Positions 1 to 8,707 are shown, numbered from the stretch's first letter. The stretch: DNA of 64,000 bases from Lancefieldella parvula (GCA_023300185.1 CP097092.1:682001-746000); one strand, 5' to 3'. Numbers and translations are program-made. The notes: generated from the letters alone by a model not told the origin.

Positions 1-192
1 GACAACCCAGCAGAGCTTCAGTACCCAATGCCTCTTGATACTTCTGACCAGGACCTTATCTATGTTGGTCGTATTCGCGAGGATCTTTCCGCTGATAAAG
101 ACACTAACGCGCTTACGTTCTTCTGCTGCGGAGACCAGATTAGGAAGGGTGCCGCAACAAACGCTGTCCAGATTGCAGAATACCTGCTGTAA
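1..192 (+). CDS. asd: Aspartate-semialdehyde dehydrogenase, C-terminal 63 residues (partial)
   Basis: The open frame runs from base 1 to a TAA stop and encodes the last part of a protein whose 5' end lies outside the window. The tail has the pattern CGDQIRKGAATNAVQIAEYL, which is the conserved C-terminal helix of aspartate-semialdehyde dehydrogenase (NADPH-dependent reduction of aspartyl phosphate in the lysine/threonine/methionine pathway). A preceding stretch RIREDLSADKDTNALTFF fits the same family. The catalytic cysteine lies upstream of the window and cannot be checked. A strong terminator follows at 260-299, so this is the end of its transcription unit. Confidence 0.85.
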   Translation, partial: DNPAELQYPMPLDTSDQDLIYVGRIREDLSADKDTNALTFFCCGDQIRKGAATNAVQIAEYLL

Positions 193-259
193 TATTGCGT
201 GAGCGTCGCTACGCGCACGCACGACTTTCGCCGTGACGCATCATTTTCGTTGACCAAGT

Positions 260-299
260 ACCCGTTCGATTCTATTTCGTGGAATCGAACGGGTATTTT
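260..299 (+). terminator. Rho-independent terminator after asd
   Basis: A 13-bp perfect stem (ACCCGTTCGATTC with GAATCGAACGGGT) around a 9-base loop is followed by ATTTTG. It lies 67 bases after the asd stop. Confidence 0.8.
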
Positions 300-351
300 G
301 GTGCTTCCAAGTGAAATTTTTCAGCGATAGAGTGCCATTCGGCAGCAAAGT

Positions 352-529
352 GGTAAAAAATGCGTTTAGTTGGGGTATCCAGAAATGCTCTAATTTTATG
401 CAAGCTCTCTACCAGCAATTTTACGTGGACAAAATTTTGGAAATTATCACAAAATTTCTGAACTGGGAAAACGTAAGTGCCAAAACTCCGAAGTCCAAAA
501 ATAATCCCCAACTAAACGGGTTTTTTACC
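352..529. repeat. Repeat family A, copy 1 (178 bp, long inverted ends)
   Basis: The element begins GGTAAAAAATGCGTTTAG and ends with the near reverse complement CTAAACGGGTTTTTTACC. It forms an imperfect terminal inverted repeat of about 24 bp that also includes TTGGGG/CCCCAA. The same two ends bound a second copy at 19342-19489, while the interiors differ. The interior has no convincing gene. Both copies lie between a terminator and a tRNA gene. It could be a miniature mobile element, a regulatory hairpin or a structured RNA. Confidence 0.6.
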
Positions 530-710
530 CAAAACAGTACCTCTCGTTTGATATATCAATTTCTTGATTAGTTTTCCTGCATATTGGCAAGTGTTTATGC
601 AAAAATCAACTATCTAAATAGTTAAAACTTTTATTCGAACAGGTATTCTACTTTTACAGTAGCCATACAGTTTGGGGGCAAAAAGGGGGCAGCTGCAGTA
701 TAGGCCTAAC
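530..710. other. Non-coding spacer with G5C-A5-G5CA tract
   Basis: No gene is seen. The stretch is AT-rich apart from GGGGGCAAAAAGGGGGCA at 674-691. Paired G/C-run boxes of this sort near the 3' end of a tRNA resemble arm-type sites of tyrosine integrases, so this may be a scar of an element once inserted at tRNA-Arg. That reading is weak. Confidence 0.25.
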
Positions 711-739
711 AAAAAAGGTAGACGGCAAGCCATCTACCT
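711..739 (-). terminator. Terminator of tRNA-Arg
   Basis: On the minus strand the stem AGGTAGATGGC / GCCGTCTACCT (one T-G wobble) has a 2-base loop and is followed directly by TTTTTTG. It lies just downstream of the tRNA-Arg 3' end. Confidence 0.7.
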
Positions 740-747
740 GGAGTTTC

Positions 748-824
748 TGGTGCCTCCTGCGCGATTCGAACGCGCGACCTGCGGTTTAGAAGACCGACGC
801 TCTATCCAGCTGAGCTAAGGAGAC
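748..824 (-). tRNA. tRNA-Arg (anticodon TCT)
   Basis: The minus strand gives a full cloverleaf. The acceptor stem GTCTCCT pairs with AGGAGGC with one wobble. The anticodon loop CTTCTAA carries TCT. The T arm contains GTTCGAATC, and the 3' CCA is encoded. Confidence 0.95.
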
Positions 825-970
825 ATATAGCGTCGTTCATTATAGCAATAAGGATTGCAAATACGTTGCGCCATCAAAGATTTTCTTATCAGAAGAATGA
901 CAAAGGAAAAGAAAAGTGGCTACACTAAAAGCAGCTACACTGGTTATAGGCTTACGTGAATGGAGACACT

Positions 971-2161
971 ATGTCTTACGATTTTGAATCCCGCGTTGAT
1001 CGCGCTGGTACTGGTTCTAGAAAATGGAACGTCATGTATGACGTTAATCCTGATGTAGCTCCTGGTATTCCACCGTTTTCTGTTGCTGATATGGAATATC
1101 ACACAGCTCCAGAGATTGTCGAGGGCCTCAAGGAATACATCAACGACGCAATCCTTGGCTATTCCATGCCAACCAATCAGATGAAGCAGGCTGTGTGCAA
1201 GTGGATGAAGACTCGCCACAATTGGGACGTAAAGCCAGAGTGGCTGCTCAACTCTTCAGGCGTGGTACCTGCGCTCTTTGCATCGGTTGCCGAGTTCACC
1301 CAGCCAGACGAGGGTGTCATCCTGTTTACGCCTGTCTACCATCCGTTCTACATGGCAGTTGAGGAGAATAACCGTGCGCTGGTAGAGTGCCCGCTTGTCC
1401 TGTCGGAGGGTCCTCACTACGATATTGACTTTGACCTGCTTGAGAAACTTGCCGCCGAGCCAAAGAACACCATGGTCATCCTGTGTTCACCCCACAATCC
1501 AAGCGGTCGCGTGTGGACCAAAGAAGAGCTCACGCGCATCGCAGAGATTGCGGTTAAGCACAACCTCATCGTGGTCGCTGACGAGATCCACCACGACCTC
1601 ATCATGCCAGGCTCTACGCATACCGTCTTTGAAACAATTTCCGATGAGGTCGCAGCGCGTACCATTACCTGCACAAGCGCTTCAAAGAGTTTCAACCTGG
1701 CTGGCACGCAGTTCAGCAACATCATCGTGAGCAATCCAGAACTGCGCAGCCGCCTCGAGAAGCGCCTGCAGGCCCGAGAGACCACCTCATGCAATCCAAT
1801 CAGCTTCAAGGCCTGTGAGCTGGCTTATAGCAAGGGTGGGGCATGGCTGGACGCATGCATCAAGGCTGTTGACGATAACCAGAAATTGGTCCTGGACTTC
1901 TTCGCCACCAAGCACCCTCGCGTGAAGCTCGCACCAATCACGGGAACTTACCTCCAGTGGCTCGACTTCAGGGACCTTGGCCTTACTCCAGAAGAGCTCG
2001 AGCATCTGTTGCAGTTTGAGGCCCAGGTCTTCTTCACCGACGGCGTCTTCTTTGGCAAGGCTGCCCAGGGTTTCAAGCGTTGGAATTTGGCAGCCCCTCG
2101 TGTGGAGATTGAGGAAGCGCTGGATCGCCTGGATGCAGTACTTACGGCTCATGGTTTCTAG
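971..2161 (+). CDS. PatB/MalY-type PLP aminotransferase, probable cystathionine beta-lyase (C-S lyase)
   Basis: A 396-residue fold-type I PLP enzyme of the MalY/PatB branch. These enzymes cleave C-S bonds of cystathionine or cysteine, releasing homocysteine or H2S plus pyruvate and ammonia. The N-terminal RKWNVMYDVNPDVAPGIPPF and the SVADMEY stretch are typical of the branch. The PLP lysine is K239 in the motif TSASKSFNLAGTQ, and VADEIHHDL carries the cofactor-binding aspartate. ATG 971 is chosen over an upstream in-frame GTG at 956 because GGAGAC at 962-967 is well spaced for it. The gene appears monocistronic, with a terminator at 2259-2292. In oral anaerobes such enzymes produce H2S, but the substrate cannot be read from sequence. 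Confidence 0.85.
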   Translation: MSYDFESRVDRAGTGSRKWNVMYDVNPDVAPGIPPFSVADMEYHTAPEIVEGLKEYINDAILGYSMPTNQMKQAVCKWMKTRHNWDVKPEWLLNSSGVVPALFASVAEFTQPDEGVILFTPVYHPFYMAVEENNRALVECPLVLSEGPHYDIDFDLLEKLAAEPKNTMVILCSPHNPSGRVWTKEELTRIAEIAVKHNLIVVADEIHHDLIMPGSTHTVFETISDEVAARTITCTSASKSFNLAGTQFSNIIVSNPELRSRLEKRLQARETTSCNPISFKACELAYSKGGAWLDACIKAVDDNQKLVLDFFATKHPRVKLAPITGTYLQWLDFRDLGLTPEELEHLLQFEAQVFFTDGVFFGKAAQGFKRWNLAAPRVEIEEALDRLDAVLTAHGF

Positions 2162-2258
2162 ACACAGTCTGCAGCTTTAAGCGGACTGATTGCGGTTTCT
2201 TGACACCGCACTACTGACATACCGCCATATATCTGCTCGTATAGTGCATGAGATCACC

Positions 2259-2292
2259 TGCGGAGAAGCTCGTTCTTCTCCGCATTTTGTTT
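2259..2292 (+). terminator. Terminator downstream of the C-S lyase
   Basis: Stem TGCGGAGAAG / CTTCTCCGCA is followed by TTTTGTTT. The GGCGAGAA octamer starts at 2293, immediately after the tail. Confidence 0.75.
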
Positions 2293-2364
2293 GGCGAGAA
2301 ACCCGTTGCACCGGCAGATTTCTAAGAAAATCAAAAAAGAGTTTGAAAAATCTGCGTTTCTCGC

Positions 2365-2391
2365 TTGCATCTTTTTCTGATTCTGTAATAA
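2365..2391 (+). promoter_or_regulatory. Probable promoter of the tRNA-His/tRNA-Lys pair
   Basis: TTGCAT (2365-2370) and TAATAA (2386-2391), 15 bases apart, lie about 33 bases before the tRNA. The spacing is short, so this is tentative. Confidence 0.35.
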
Positions 2392-2423
2392 TGATTTAGC
2401 TGCGTTTCATGAGGTGGCCAAAT

Positions 2424-2500
2424 GGTGGGAGTAGCTCAGTTGGCAGAGCGACGGACTGTGGCTCCGTAGGTCGAGGGTTCGAGCCCCTTTTCCCACCCCA
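2424..2500 (+). tRNA. tRNA-His (anticodon GTG)
   Basis: Cloverleaf with the anticodon loop reading ACTGTGGCT, an extra 5' G expected for tRNA-His, T arm GTTCGAGCC and an encoded CCA. It lies 15 bases before tRNA-Lys and is probably co-transcribed with it. Confidence 0.95.
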
Positions 2501-2515
2501 TTCGAAACGTTAATT

Positions 2516-2591
2516 GGATCGTTAGCTCAGCTGGTAGAGCAGGGGACTCTTAATCCCAAGGTCCAGGGTTCGAACCCCTGACGATCCACCA
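2516..2591 (+). tRNA. tRNA-Lys (anticodon CTT)
   Basis: Acceptor stem GGATCGT pairs with ACGATCC. The anticodon loop is CTCTTAA, the T arm is GTTCGAACC, and CCA is encoded. Confidence 0.95.
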
Positions 2592-2601
2592 TTTGAATTT
2601 C

Positions 2602-2636
2602 AAACCCCGGCTTGCGTCGGGGTTTTTATTTTTTTG
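2602..2636 (+). terminator. Terminator of the tRNA-His/Lys unit
   Basis: Stem AAACCCCG / CGGGGTTT with an 8-base loop is followed by a long T-rich tail. Confidence 0.85.
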
Positions 2637-2722
2637 TGAGTCGCTAGTTTCTAATTGTTTGTTGCGAGTGATTGCGTCATACTGAAGTCTCCATGATTTT
2701 ATTGTAGTTCGGAGGACTCGCC

Positions 2723-3737
2723 GTGATTTACACAATGACGCTTAATCCCGCGCTTGACTATGTCATGCATCCAAACACATTGGACATGGGCTTTACTAAC
2801 CGCTCCTCATCAGAAGAGCTGCACTGCGGTGGTAATGGTATTAACGTCTCTACGCTTCTCAATGAGCTTGATAAGGTCACCGTTGCCATGGGCATTGTTG
2901 GTGGCTTTACTGGTGAATACCTGCTGAGTGATCTTGCAGCGTCAGGGAATTCCAAGCAACTTCGTCAAGCTGGATTCAGGCTTTACCCGTATTAACGTCA
3001 AGCTTAACGGCATTGTTATGACCATGGTCAACGGCAATGGTCCACGCATTCCAGAGAAAAAGGTTGATGAGCTGCTGGAGCGCATGGATGTTGTTGGCGC
3101 AGGTGACACCCTGGTTCTTACGGGATCTATTCCAAGCTCACTTCCAGAGGATATCTATACTCGCCTTATGGCTCAGCTTGCAGGTCGCGGCATTCAGTTT
3201 GTTGTTGATGCTCCTGGTCAGCTGCTTATGGAGGCCATCAAGGCTCAGCCATTCCTGATCAAGCCTAACAACCACGAGGTTGGCCGTATCTTTGATGCCA
3301 ATCCAGAGACCCCAGAAGAGTGCATTCCATTTGCAAAGAAGCTCCAGGATGGCGGCGCTCGCAACGTTATCGTTTCTTGCGGTGGCGCAGGTTCTCTGCT
3401 TCTGGACGAGTACGGTACTGAGCACATTGTTCCAACTGCTAAGATTCGCCTGGTTAACGCAACTGGCGCTGGTGACTCCATGGTCGCAGGCTTCTTGGCA
3501 AAGACCACCGCTGGCTACGATTACGACACTGCGCTTATCTACGCTTCTGCTTGCGGTACGGCAACTGCAGCAAGCCGAGGAATCGCAAAGCGCGCAACCA
3601 TCGACCGCGTTGTCACCGCTCTTTACAAGAAGATGGGCCGAGAAATGCCTGCCTCTATTGCAGAAGAAATTCAGCTTGCTCGCCAGAAAGAGGAGAGCCG
3701 CGAGGGCAAGTCTTCTTGGCTTGCAGATTCTGAGTAG
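2723..3737 (+). CDS. PfkB-family sugar-phosphate kinase, probable 1-phosphofructokinase (frameshifted)
   Basis: A ribokinase-fold kinase of the FruK/LacC branch, which phosphorylates fructose-1-phosphate or tagatose-6-phosphate. It opens MIYTMTLNPALDYVM, the hallmark start of that branch. The substrate loop CGGNGINVS follows, and the catalytic motif NATGAGDSMVAGFL is near residue 250. The GTG start has the strong site CGGAGGAC. The reading frame breaks near base 2948: codons TCA GGG AAT TCC must be read TCA GGG (skip A) ATT CCA to continue the conserved protein. The corrected product is 337 residues with a charged C-terminal extension. A single-base error or +1 frameshift fits better than decay, because both halves are otherwise intact. 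The sugar is not certain. Confidence 0.75.
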
Positions 3738-3839
3738 TAATCGCAGCTAGAACGCATAGTTCTTTTGGCGAGAAACCCTCAGATGGTTCGCTCTTTCCGC
3801 GTGGAGTAAACGGAGCGTCTTTACTATTGTGAACGTACA

Positions 3840-3878
3840 AACACTTGGCAAGAAAGATTTTCTCGCCAAGTGTTTTTT
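3840..3878 (+). terminator. Terminator after pfkB, containing the GGCGAGAA word
   Basis: Stem AACACTTGGC-AGAA / TTCTCGCCAAGTGTT with one internal mismatch is followed by TTTTTTATT. The 3' arm contains TTCTCGCC, the recurrent octamer in reverse. Confidence 0.8.
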
Positions 3879-4027
3879 ATTGAAATTTATTTAAAGATAC
3901 TCACAACGTAACAGGTCAAAAAAATGTTACCCTGTAAAAAGACAGGTTTGTTTCTGCGACTATTGTCCTGTGAGGATAGGCTTGCAGAACGTTATACACC
4001 GCTAAGCGGACAATGATAGGAGCATGT

Positions 4028-5731
4028 ATGTTTGAGGGAGTCAATGCATCCAACGGAATCGGCATCGGTACTGCTCAAGTTGCCGTAGATCCAGACCTCA
4101 CTTTTACTCCGCACACTGTTGAAGACACTGCTGCAGAGAAGGCTCGTTACGCAGAGGCTGTAACTAAGTTTATTGCACAGACTAACGCACAGATTGAGCG
4201 TATGACCAAGACAGTGGGCGAGGAAGCCGCTGCTATTATGGGTGCCCACATTGAGTTTGCTGAGGATGAGGGCATCAAAGAGGCCGTTAACGGCGCTATT
4301 GATGGCGGTACCTGCGTTGAGCAGGCTGTAAGCGACGCCTACGATATGTACTACAACATGTTCCTTGGCATGGAGGATGAGCTCTTCCGTGAGCGCGCAG
4401 CAGACGTTGCTGACGTCAAGACCGGTCTTCTCGCTGACCTTCTTGGTAAAGAGGTTGTTGACCTCTCAACGCTTCCAGAGAACTCCGTTATTGTCTGCCA
4501 TGAGCTGACTCCTTCTATGACCGCAGACATCGATAAGGACCACGTTGCAGGTATTGTTACCGAGACTGGTGGTCGTACTTCTCACTCCGCAATCATTGCT
4601 CGTGCTCTTGAGATTCCTGCAGTTCTTTCTGTTCCTAACATCACTTCTGAGGTTGCAACTGGCAACGCTATTGTTGTCGACGGCACCAACGGCAAGGTTG
4701 TTGTTAATCCTTCTGAGGCTGAGCTTGCTGAGTACAAGGCTCAGGCTGAGGCTTATGCTGCAGAGAAGGCCGCTCTTGAGGCTTATCGTGGCAAGGAGAC
4801 CGTAACTGCTGACGGCATCAAGGTTCTGCTTGTTGCTAACATCGGCAACCCAGATGACGCTAACGGCGCAGTTGACGCTGACGCTGAGGGCATTGGTCTT
4901 TTCCGCTCCGAGTTCCTGTTCATGGACGCTAAAGAGCTCCCAAGCGAGGAGGAGCAGTTTGCTGCTTACCAGAAGGTTGCTCTTCGCATGAAGGATAAGC
5001 CAGTCATTATTCGTACGCTTGATGTCGGTGGCGATAAGGAGATTCCTTACCTCAACATGAAGGCTGAGGAGAACCCATTCATGGGCTTCCGCGCTATCCG
5101 TTACTGCCTCAACAATGCTGAGCAGTACAAGGTTCAGCTCCGCGCTCTTCTCCGCGCATCCGCATTTGGCGACATCAAGATTATGCTTCCTCTTGTTACT
5201 ACTGTTGACGAGGTCCGTGAGGCAAAGGCTCTTGTTGAGGAGTGCAAGCGTGAGCTTGACGCTGAGGGCGTAGCTTACAACAAGGACATTGAGGTCGGCA
5301 CCATGATCGAAACCCCATCTGCATCTCTGATTGCAGATAAACTGGCTCGTGAGTGCGACTTCTTCTCCATTGGTACCAACGACCTCATCGGTTACACCAT
5401 GTGCGCTGACCGCGGCAATGATCGCGTTGCCTACCTCTACGAGGTCTACCAGCCATCCGTTCTCCGTTCCCTCAAGTTCCTCATCGGCGAGGGCAACAAG
5501 GAGAAGATTATGGTTGGTATGTGCGGCGAGGCAGCTGCAGATCCACTGCTCATCCCAGTCCTTCTTTCCTTTGGTCTGGACGAGTTCTCCGTCTCTGCAC
5601 CATCTGTCCTGCGTACCCGCAAGACCATTGCTGCTTGGACAAAGGCTGAGGCAGATGAGCTCACTGCTCGCGTTATGGAGCTTGATACCGCAGCTGAGGT
5701 TAAGGCTCTGCTTGAGCGTGAAGCTCGCTAA
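4028..5731 (+). CDS. ptsI: Phosphoenolpyruvate-protein phosphotransferase (PTS enzyme I)
   Basis: A 567-residue cytoplasmic enzyme I, close to the usual 570. It passes phosphate from PEP to HPr for all PTS sugars. The N-terminal swivelling domain carries the phosphorylated histidine H186 in GGRTSHSAIIARALEIPAVL. The C-terminal PEP-binding barrel shows FRSEFLFMD, RTLDVGGDKEIPY and GTNDLIGYTMCADR, and MCGEAAADP carries the catalytic cysteine. ATG 4028 is preferred over 4013 because TAGGAG at 4017-4022 is well placed for it. No ptsH (HPr) lies beside it. The gene stands alone between terminators. Confidence 0.95.
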   Translation: MFEGVNASNGIGIGTAQVAVDPDLTFTPHTVEDTAAEKARYAEAVTKFIAQTNAQIERMTKTVGEEAAAIMGAHIEFAEDEGIKEAVNGAIDGGTCVEQAVSDAYDMYYNMFLGMEDELFRERAADVADVKTGLLADLLGKEVVDLSTLPENSVIVCHELTPSMTADIDKDHVAGIVTETGGRTSHSAIIARALEIPAVLSVPNITSEVATGNAIVVDGTNGKVVVNPSEAELAEYKAQAEAYAAEKAALEAYRGKETVTADGIKVLLVANIGNPDDANGAVDADAEGIGLFRSEFLFMDAKELPSEEEQFAAYQKVALRMKDKPVIIRTLDVGGDKEIPYLNMKAEENPFMGFRAIRYCLNNAEQYKVQLRALLRASAFGDIKIMLPLVTTVDEVREAKALVEECKRELDAEGVAYNKDIEVGTMIETPSASLIADKLARECDFFSIGTNDLIGYTMCADRGNDRVAYLYEVYQPSVLRSLKFLIGEGNKEKIMVGMCGEAAADPLLIPVLLSFGLDEFSVSAPSVLRTRKTIAAWTKAEADELTARVMELDTAAEVKALLEREAR

Positions 5732-5769
5732 GTTCTAGTCGTAAAGTCTTAGCTACACGATACAAATTC

Positions 5770-5806
5770 AGGGGCATCTGCACTGGCAGGTGCCCCTGTT
5801 TCTTTA
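5770..5806 (+). terminator. Terminator of ptsI
   Basis: An 11-bp stem GGGGCATCTGC / GCAGGTGCCCC (one wobble) is followed by TGTTTCTTT. Confidence 0.8.
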
Positions 5807-5821
5807 ACGTTAAACCTTTTG

Positions 5822-5843
5822 GCGAGAAGATCGATCTTCTCGC
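5822..5843. repeat. 22-bp perfect palindrome built from two inverted GGCGAGAA words
   Basis: GCGAGAAGATC is followed immediately by its reverse complement. It lies between the convergent ptsI and lipid-kinase genes but has no T-tail on either strand. It may be a weak bidirectional terminator or a paired uptake-word site. Confidence 0.6.
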
Positions 5844-5907
5844 AATGCGCAACCAGCAAAGCCCGAGCCTCGAAGCGCGACCTACGGCGCAGGAGTCGCT
5901 CTGTGCG

Positions 5908-6837
5908 CTAGGGAACAATCACGGAAAGTGCAGCGGGAATAACCTCAATGACAAACTGTTCTGCAAAGGGAAGCACTTCTCCGTCTACCTGAATAGGGAC
6001 GGGCTTGTGGAAAGTTACCACTGCTTGCTTGAGGTGACGCTCCTCAATGATGCGGGAGTTGACGTGTTTACCAGCCCTTGCCAGGCCAAACAGAGCCAGT
6101 AGGTGAGGAATGATAGGCACTTTAGTGTTGTAGCAGACGGTAAGAAGGCCATCGTCAGGCTGCGCATGCGGGCAGACCTTAAAGCCGCCGCCATACGTAG
6201 GGCCAATCTGGAAGGCCATGATAAGCGCTTGAAGATCAATGTCCTTCTCGCCATCAAACGAGACGGTGCAAGGGTAACCCTTGCTACCTGCAGCCATAAA
6301 CTTGAGACCCGAGGTTAAGAAGAGCGCCTCGCCCTCGGTAGAGGAGTTGTTCGCGCGGCGCTTTGTGGTGTCGGCTGCAATAGCTGCATCAAGTCCAAAC
6401 GACATGGTCTCCATGAAGTAGACGTCGTTGATGCGACCAATCTCTAGCTGCTTAACCTTGCCGCGAACCAGCTGTGCAAACGCGCCTTCGGGGTCGTTAA
6501 TTTTCATGCCCAAGGTGCGTGCATAGTCGTTTCCCGAGCCCATAGGGATAATGCCAAGTGCTGGACGCACCTCTGGCGATAAGGTCATGAGGCCGTTGAC
6601 CACCTCGTGGATGACGCCATCTCCGCCAAGTGCGACAACCGTGTCAAAATCTGCGGCTTCTGCGGCCATGATACGAGCGTCTCCCATAGCTGTGGTGAGC
6701 TTGAGTTCGTATCCATCCGTTGCTGCTGAATAGCTGGTAAGGAAATGACGGGCAAACTCTGCACCAGCTGCGCCTTTACCGCTATGAGCAGCCGGATTAG
6801 CAATGATAAGCGTGCGTCCAAGAGGGGATTGAGACAT
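5908..6837 (-). CDS. Diacylglycerol/lipid kinase family protein (YegS/DagK type)
   Basis: A 309-residue soluble lipid kinase of the DAGK catalytic-domain family, which phosphorylates diacylglycerol or a related membrane lipid. The N-terminus has IIANPAAHSGKGAAG (phosphate-binding loop), and residues near 65-80 have VVALGGDGVIHEVVNGL, the diagnostic GGDG. PMGSGNDYARTLG follows. The C-terminal sandwich ends in IQVDGEVLPF. A second family member lies at 53934-54864 with the same predicted length. The gene is convergent with ptsI and divergent from the ABC permease. Confidence 0.85.
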   Translation of the reverse strand: MSQSPLGRTLIIANPAAHSGKGAAGAEFARHFLTSYSAATDGYELKLTTAMGDARIMAAEAADFDTVVALGGDGVIHEVVNGLMTLSPEVRPALGIIPMGSGNDYARTLGMKINDPEGAFAQLVRGKVKQLEIGRINDVYFMETMSFGLDAAIAADTTKRRANNSSTEGEALFLTSGLKFMAAGSKGYPCTVSFDGEKDIDLQALIMAFQIGPTYGGGFKVCPHAQPDDGLLTVCYNTKVPIIPHLLALFGLARAGKHVNSRIIEERHLKQAVVTFHKPVPIQVDGEVLPFAEQFVIEVIPAALSVIVP

Positions 6838-7010
6838 ATTGCACCATTTCTACAAGCGCTGCTGTTGAGCGCGCTGTTACTAAATAGTCTTGTCACCACA
6901 TATCAAAATAAAATAGTGGAGAAAACAGTTCAACAACGTTTCAAGTTTAAACGGCTTTGTCTGTCTGTGCTAGGATAAACCATACAGAAATCGGTAGAAA
7001 AGGATAGCGC

Positions 7011-7889
7011 GTGAGCGAGTCTTCAACACAAACTAATAATGCGCAGGACACAAGCGTAGTTTCTGCAAATACTAATAGTGCAAGTCTTGTTGCTGTTTCT
7101 GCTCGAGATGCATGGTATCCAACACATCAGCGTGACCAGTTCATTTTGCGTCAGCTGGTAAGTAAAGACTTTAAGCTCAAATATCGCCGTTCCATTTTGG
7201 GCGTTGTGTGGTCAGTTTTGAACCCACTTTTGATGATGACCGTTATGGCAGTTGTCTTTTCTACGTTTTTAGGCAACCGCGCCGAGGATGTTGTGAACTA
7301 TCCTCTGTATCTTATTCTTGGTAACACAGCGTTTCAGCTGATGAACGATGCAACCACTATGGGAATGCGTTCAATTATTGATGCATCTAGCTTGCTTAAG
7401 AAGGTTCGCATCAATCGTGTTGTTTTCCCTGTTCAGAAGGTGCTTTTTGCGGTTGTAAACTATCTTTTCTCGCTCATTGCTGTTGGCATTGTTATGCTTG
7501 TCTTCCGCATTCCGCTGACAATTTATTCATTGCTCACACCTGTTGCTTTGCTTCTTCTGGCTTGTTTTTGCATCGGTCTTGCAATGCTTCTCTCGGCCCT
7601 TGCAGTCTTCTTTAGAGACGTTATCCACCTGTGGAGCGTTGTAACCACTGCTTGGATGTATGGTACACCGCTCTTTTACTCCGTTAATATCATGTCGCCT
7701 TGGATGCTTCAGATTGAGCGCTTTAATCCAATGTTCCACTTTGTAACATTTATTAGAGACTGCCTTCTTTTCCAGAAGTTTCCTGCAACAAGCACCATTT
7801 TAGGCTGCCTTGTTTCTGCAGTTCTTGCCCTCGTAATTGGCTATACCGTTTTCCACAAACTAGAGAAGAAATTTATTCTGCACATTTAA
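7011..7889 (+). CDS. ABC-2 type permease of a polysaccharide/teichoic-acid exporter (no adjacent ATPase)
   Basis: A 292-residue membrane protein with about six hydrophobic segments. The N-terminal amphipathic part, LVSKDFKLKYRRSILGVVWSVLNPLL, is the signature of Wzm/TagG/RfbA export permeases. These pair with a Wzt/TagH ATPase to move undecaprenyl-linked glycans out of the cell. The start is GTG with AAAGGA upstream. Normally the ATPase gene follows directly. Here the next gene, 7 bases away, is a convergent GntR regulator, so the permease stands alone. The first 35 residues are Ser/Thr/Asn-rich and probably disordered. The exported glycan is unknown. Confidence 0.8.
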   Translation: MSESSTQTNNAQDTSVVSANTNSASLVAVSARDAWYPTHQRDQFILRQLVSKDFKLKYRRSILGVVWSVLNPLLMMTVMAVVFSTFLGNRAEDVVNYPLYLILGNTAFQLMNDATTMGMRSIIDASSLLKKVRINRVVFPVQKVLFAVVNYLFSLIAVGIVMLVFRIPLTIYSLLTPVALLLLACFCIGLAMLLSALAVFFRDVIHLWSVVTTAWMYGTPLFYSVNIMSPWMLQIERFNPMFHFVTFIRDCLLFQKFPATSTILGCLVSAVLALVIGYTVFHKLEKKFILHI

Positions 7890-7896
7890 CCGCAGA

Positions 7897-8616
7897 TTAT
7901 CTTTTTGAAATAACCTTGTAGCAGAACGTTTCTGGATGACTACGAGTTTGTGTGAAGCCAAACATAACGCCTTTTGAGTTGAATGAATGGCTTTCCACCA
8001 CTGCAACGCAGTTAAAATCTCCAAGCTCTAAATGTTGCTGGTCTTCTTCAGTTGCCAGCTCAACACTGATGGTTCTTTTGCTCTTTAGAATTTTCATGTG
8101 AAGCGTGTTCTCTAAATACGCAAAAATCGAGGTTGCCGCATCGTCTTTGCCTAAATTTCCCACTGCGGATGCCAAGAGATAATCGTTATCTATTTGGCGA
8201 GAAGATCCGTTGAGTTTGCGGATTCGAACAATGTGAATAAGTTCTTCTCCCGCCCTAAAACCAGTTTGATGAGAAATGTCATCTGTGCATGGTACATGCT
8301 CAAAGACAATGACATCCGTATCAGGTATAAGATGATTTCTATGGGCATATTCTTGAAAGGACTCAAGTCCTTCTAGTGAGCCAATAACTTCACTTGGTTT
8401 TTTCTGCCATATGACACGCACGCCCCTGCCATGAATTGGTTGAAGGAGCGCTTCATCCGATAGGAGAGTAAGTGCTCGTCGAACAGTGTTTCTTGAGCAA
8501 GAATATGTTTTGGTCAGCTCCATCTCGGTGGGTAAAAAAGACTCATAGGCGTAGGTACCGTCTAAGATTTTATTTTTCAAATCCTGATAAATCGTATCGA
8601 ATCGTGCACTTGGCAT
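7897..8616 (-). CDS. GntR-family regulator with UTRA ligand domain, probable repressor of the maltodextrin operon
   Basis: A 239-residue regulator. Residues 1-70 form a GntR winged helix (IYQDLKNKILDGTY, LPTEMELTKTYSCSRNTVRRAL). The remainder looks like a UTRA sugar-sensing domain (ELIHIVRIRKLNG near 120, later QTRSHPETFCYKV at the end), as in TreR and related repressors. It is divergent from the maltodextrin operon across a 295-bp spacer that contains inverted and direct repeats (8708-8849). Control of that operon and of its own gene is inferred from this position. The inducer is not known. Confidence 0.8.
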   Translation of the reverse strand: MPSARFDTIYQDLKNKILDGTYAYESFLPTEMELTKTYSCSRNTVRRALTLLSDEALLQPIHGRGVRVIWQKKPSEVIGSLEGLESFQEYAHRNHLIPDTDVIVFEHVPCTDDISHQTGFRAGEELIHIVRIRKLNGSSRQIDNDYLLASAVGNLGKDDAATSIFAYLENTLHMKILKSKRTISVELATEEDQQHLELGDFNCVAVVESHSFNSKGVMFGFTQTRSHPETFCYKVISKR

Positions 8617-8707
8617 AGTATTTCCTTAACAGGCTGCTGAAGTTCAAAGTTACGTGTTCAAACTACTCTTGATTAGATAGTAGCTTTATAAAAATGAAAC
8701 AAACATA

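Noticed and set aside
311..571. 86-codon open frame across repeat A copy 1
   Set aside because: It spans the inverted repeat, lacks a ribosome site and resembles nothing; the two repeat copies do not conserve it.
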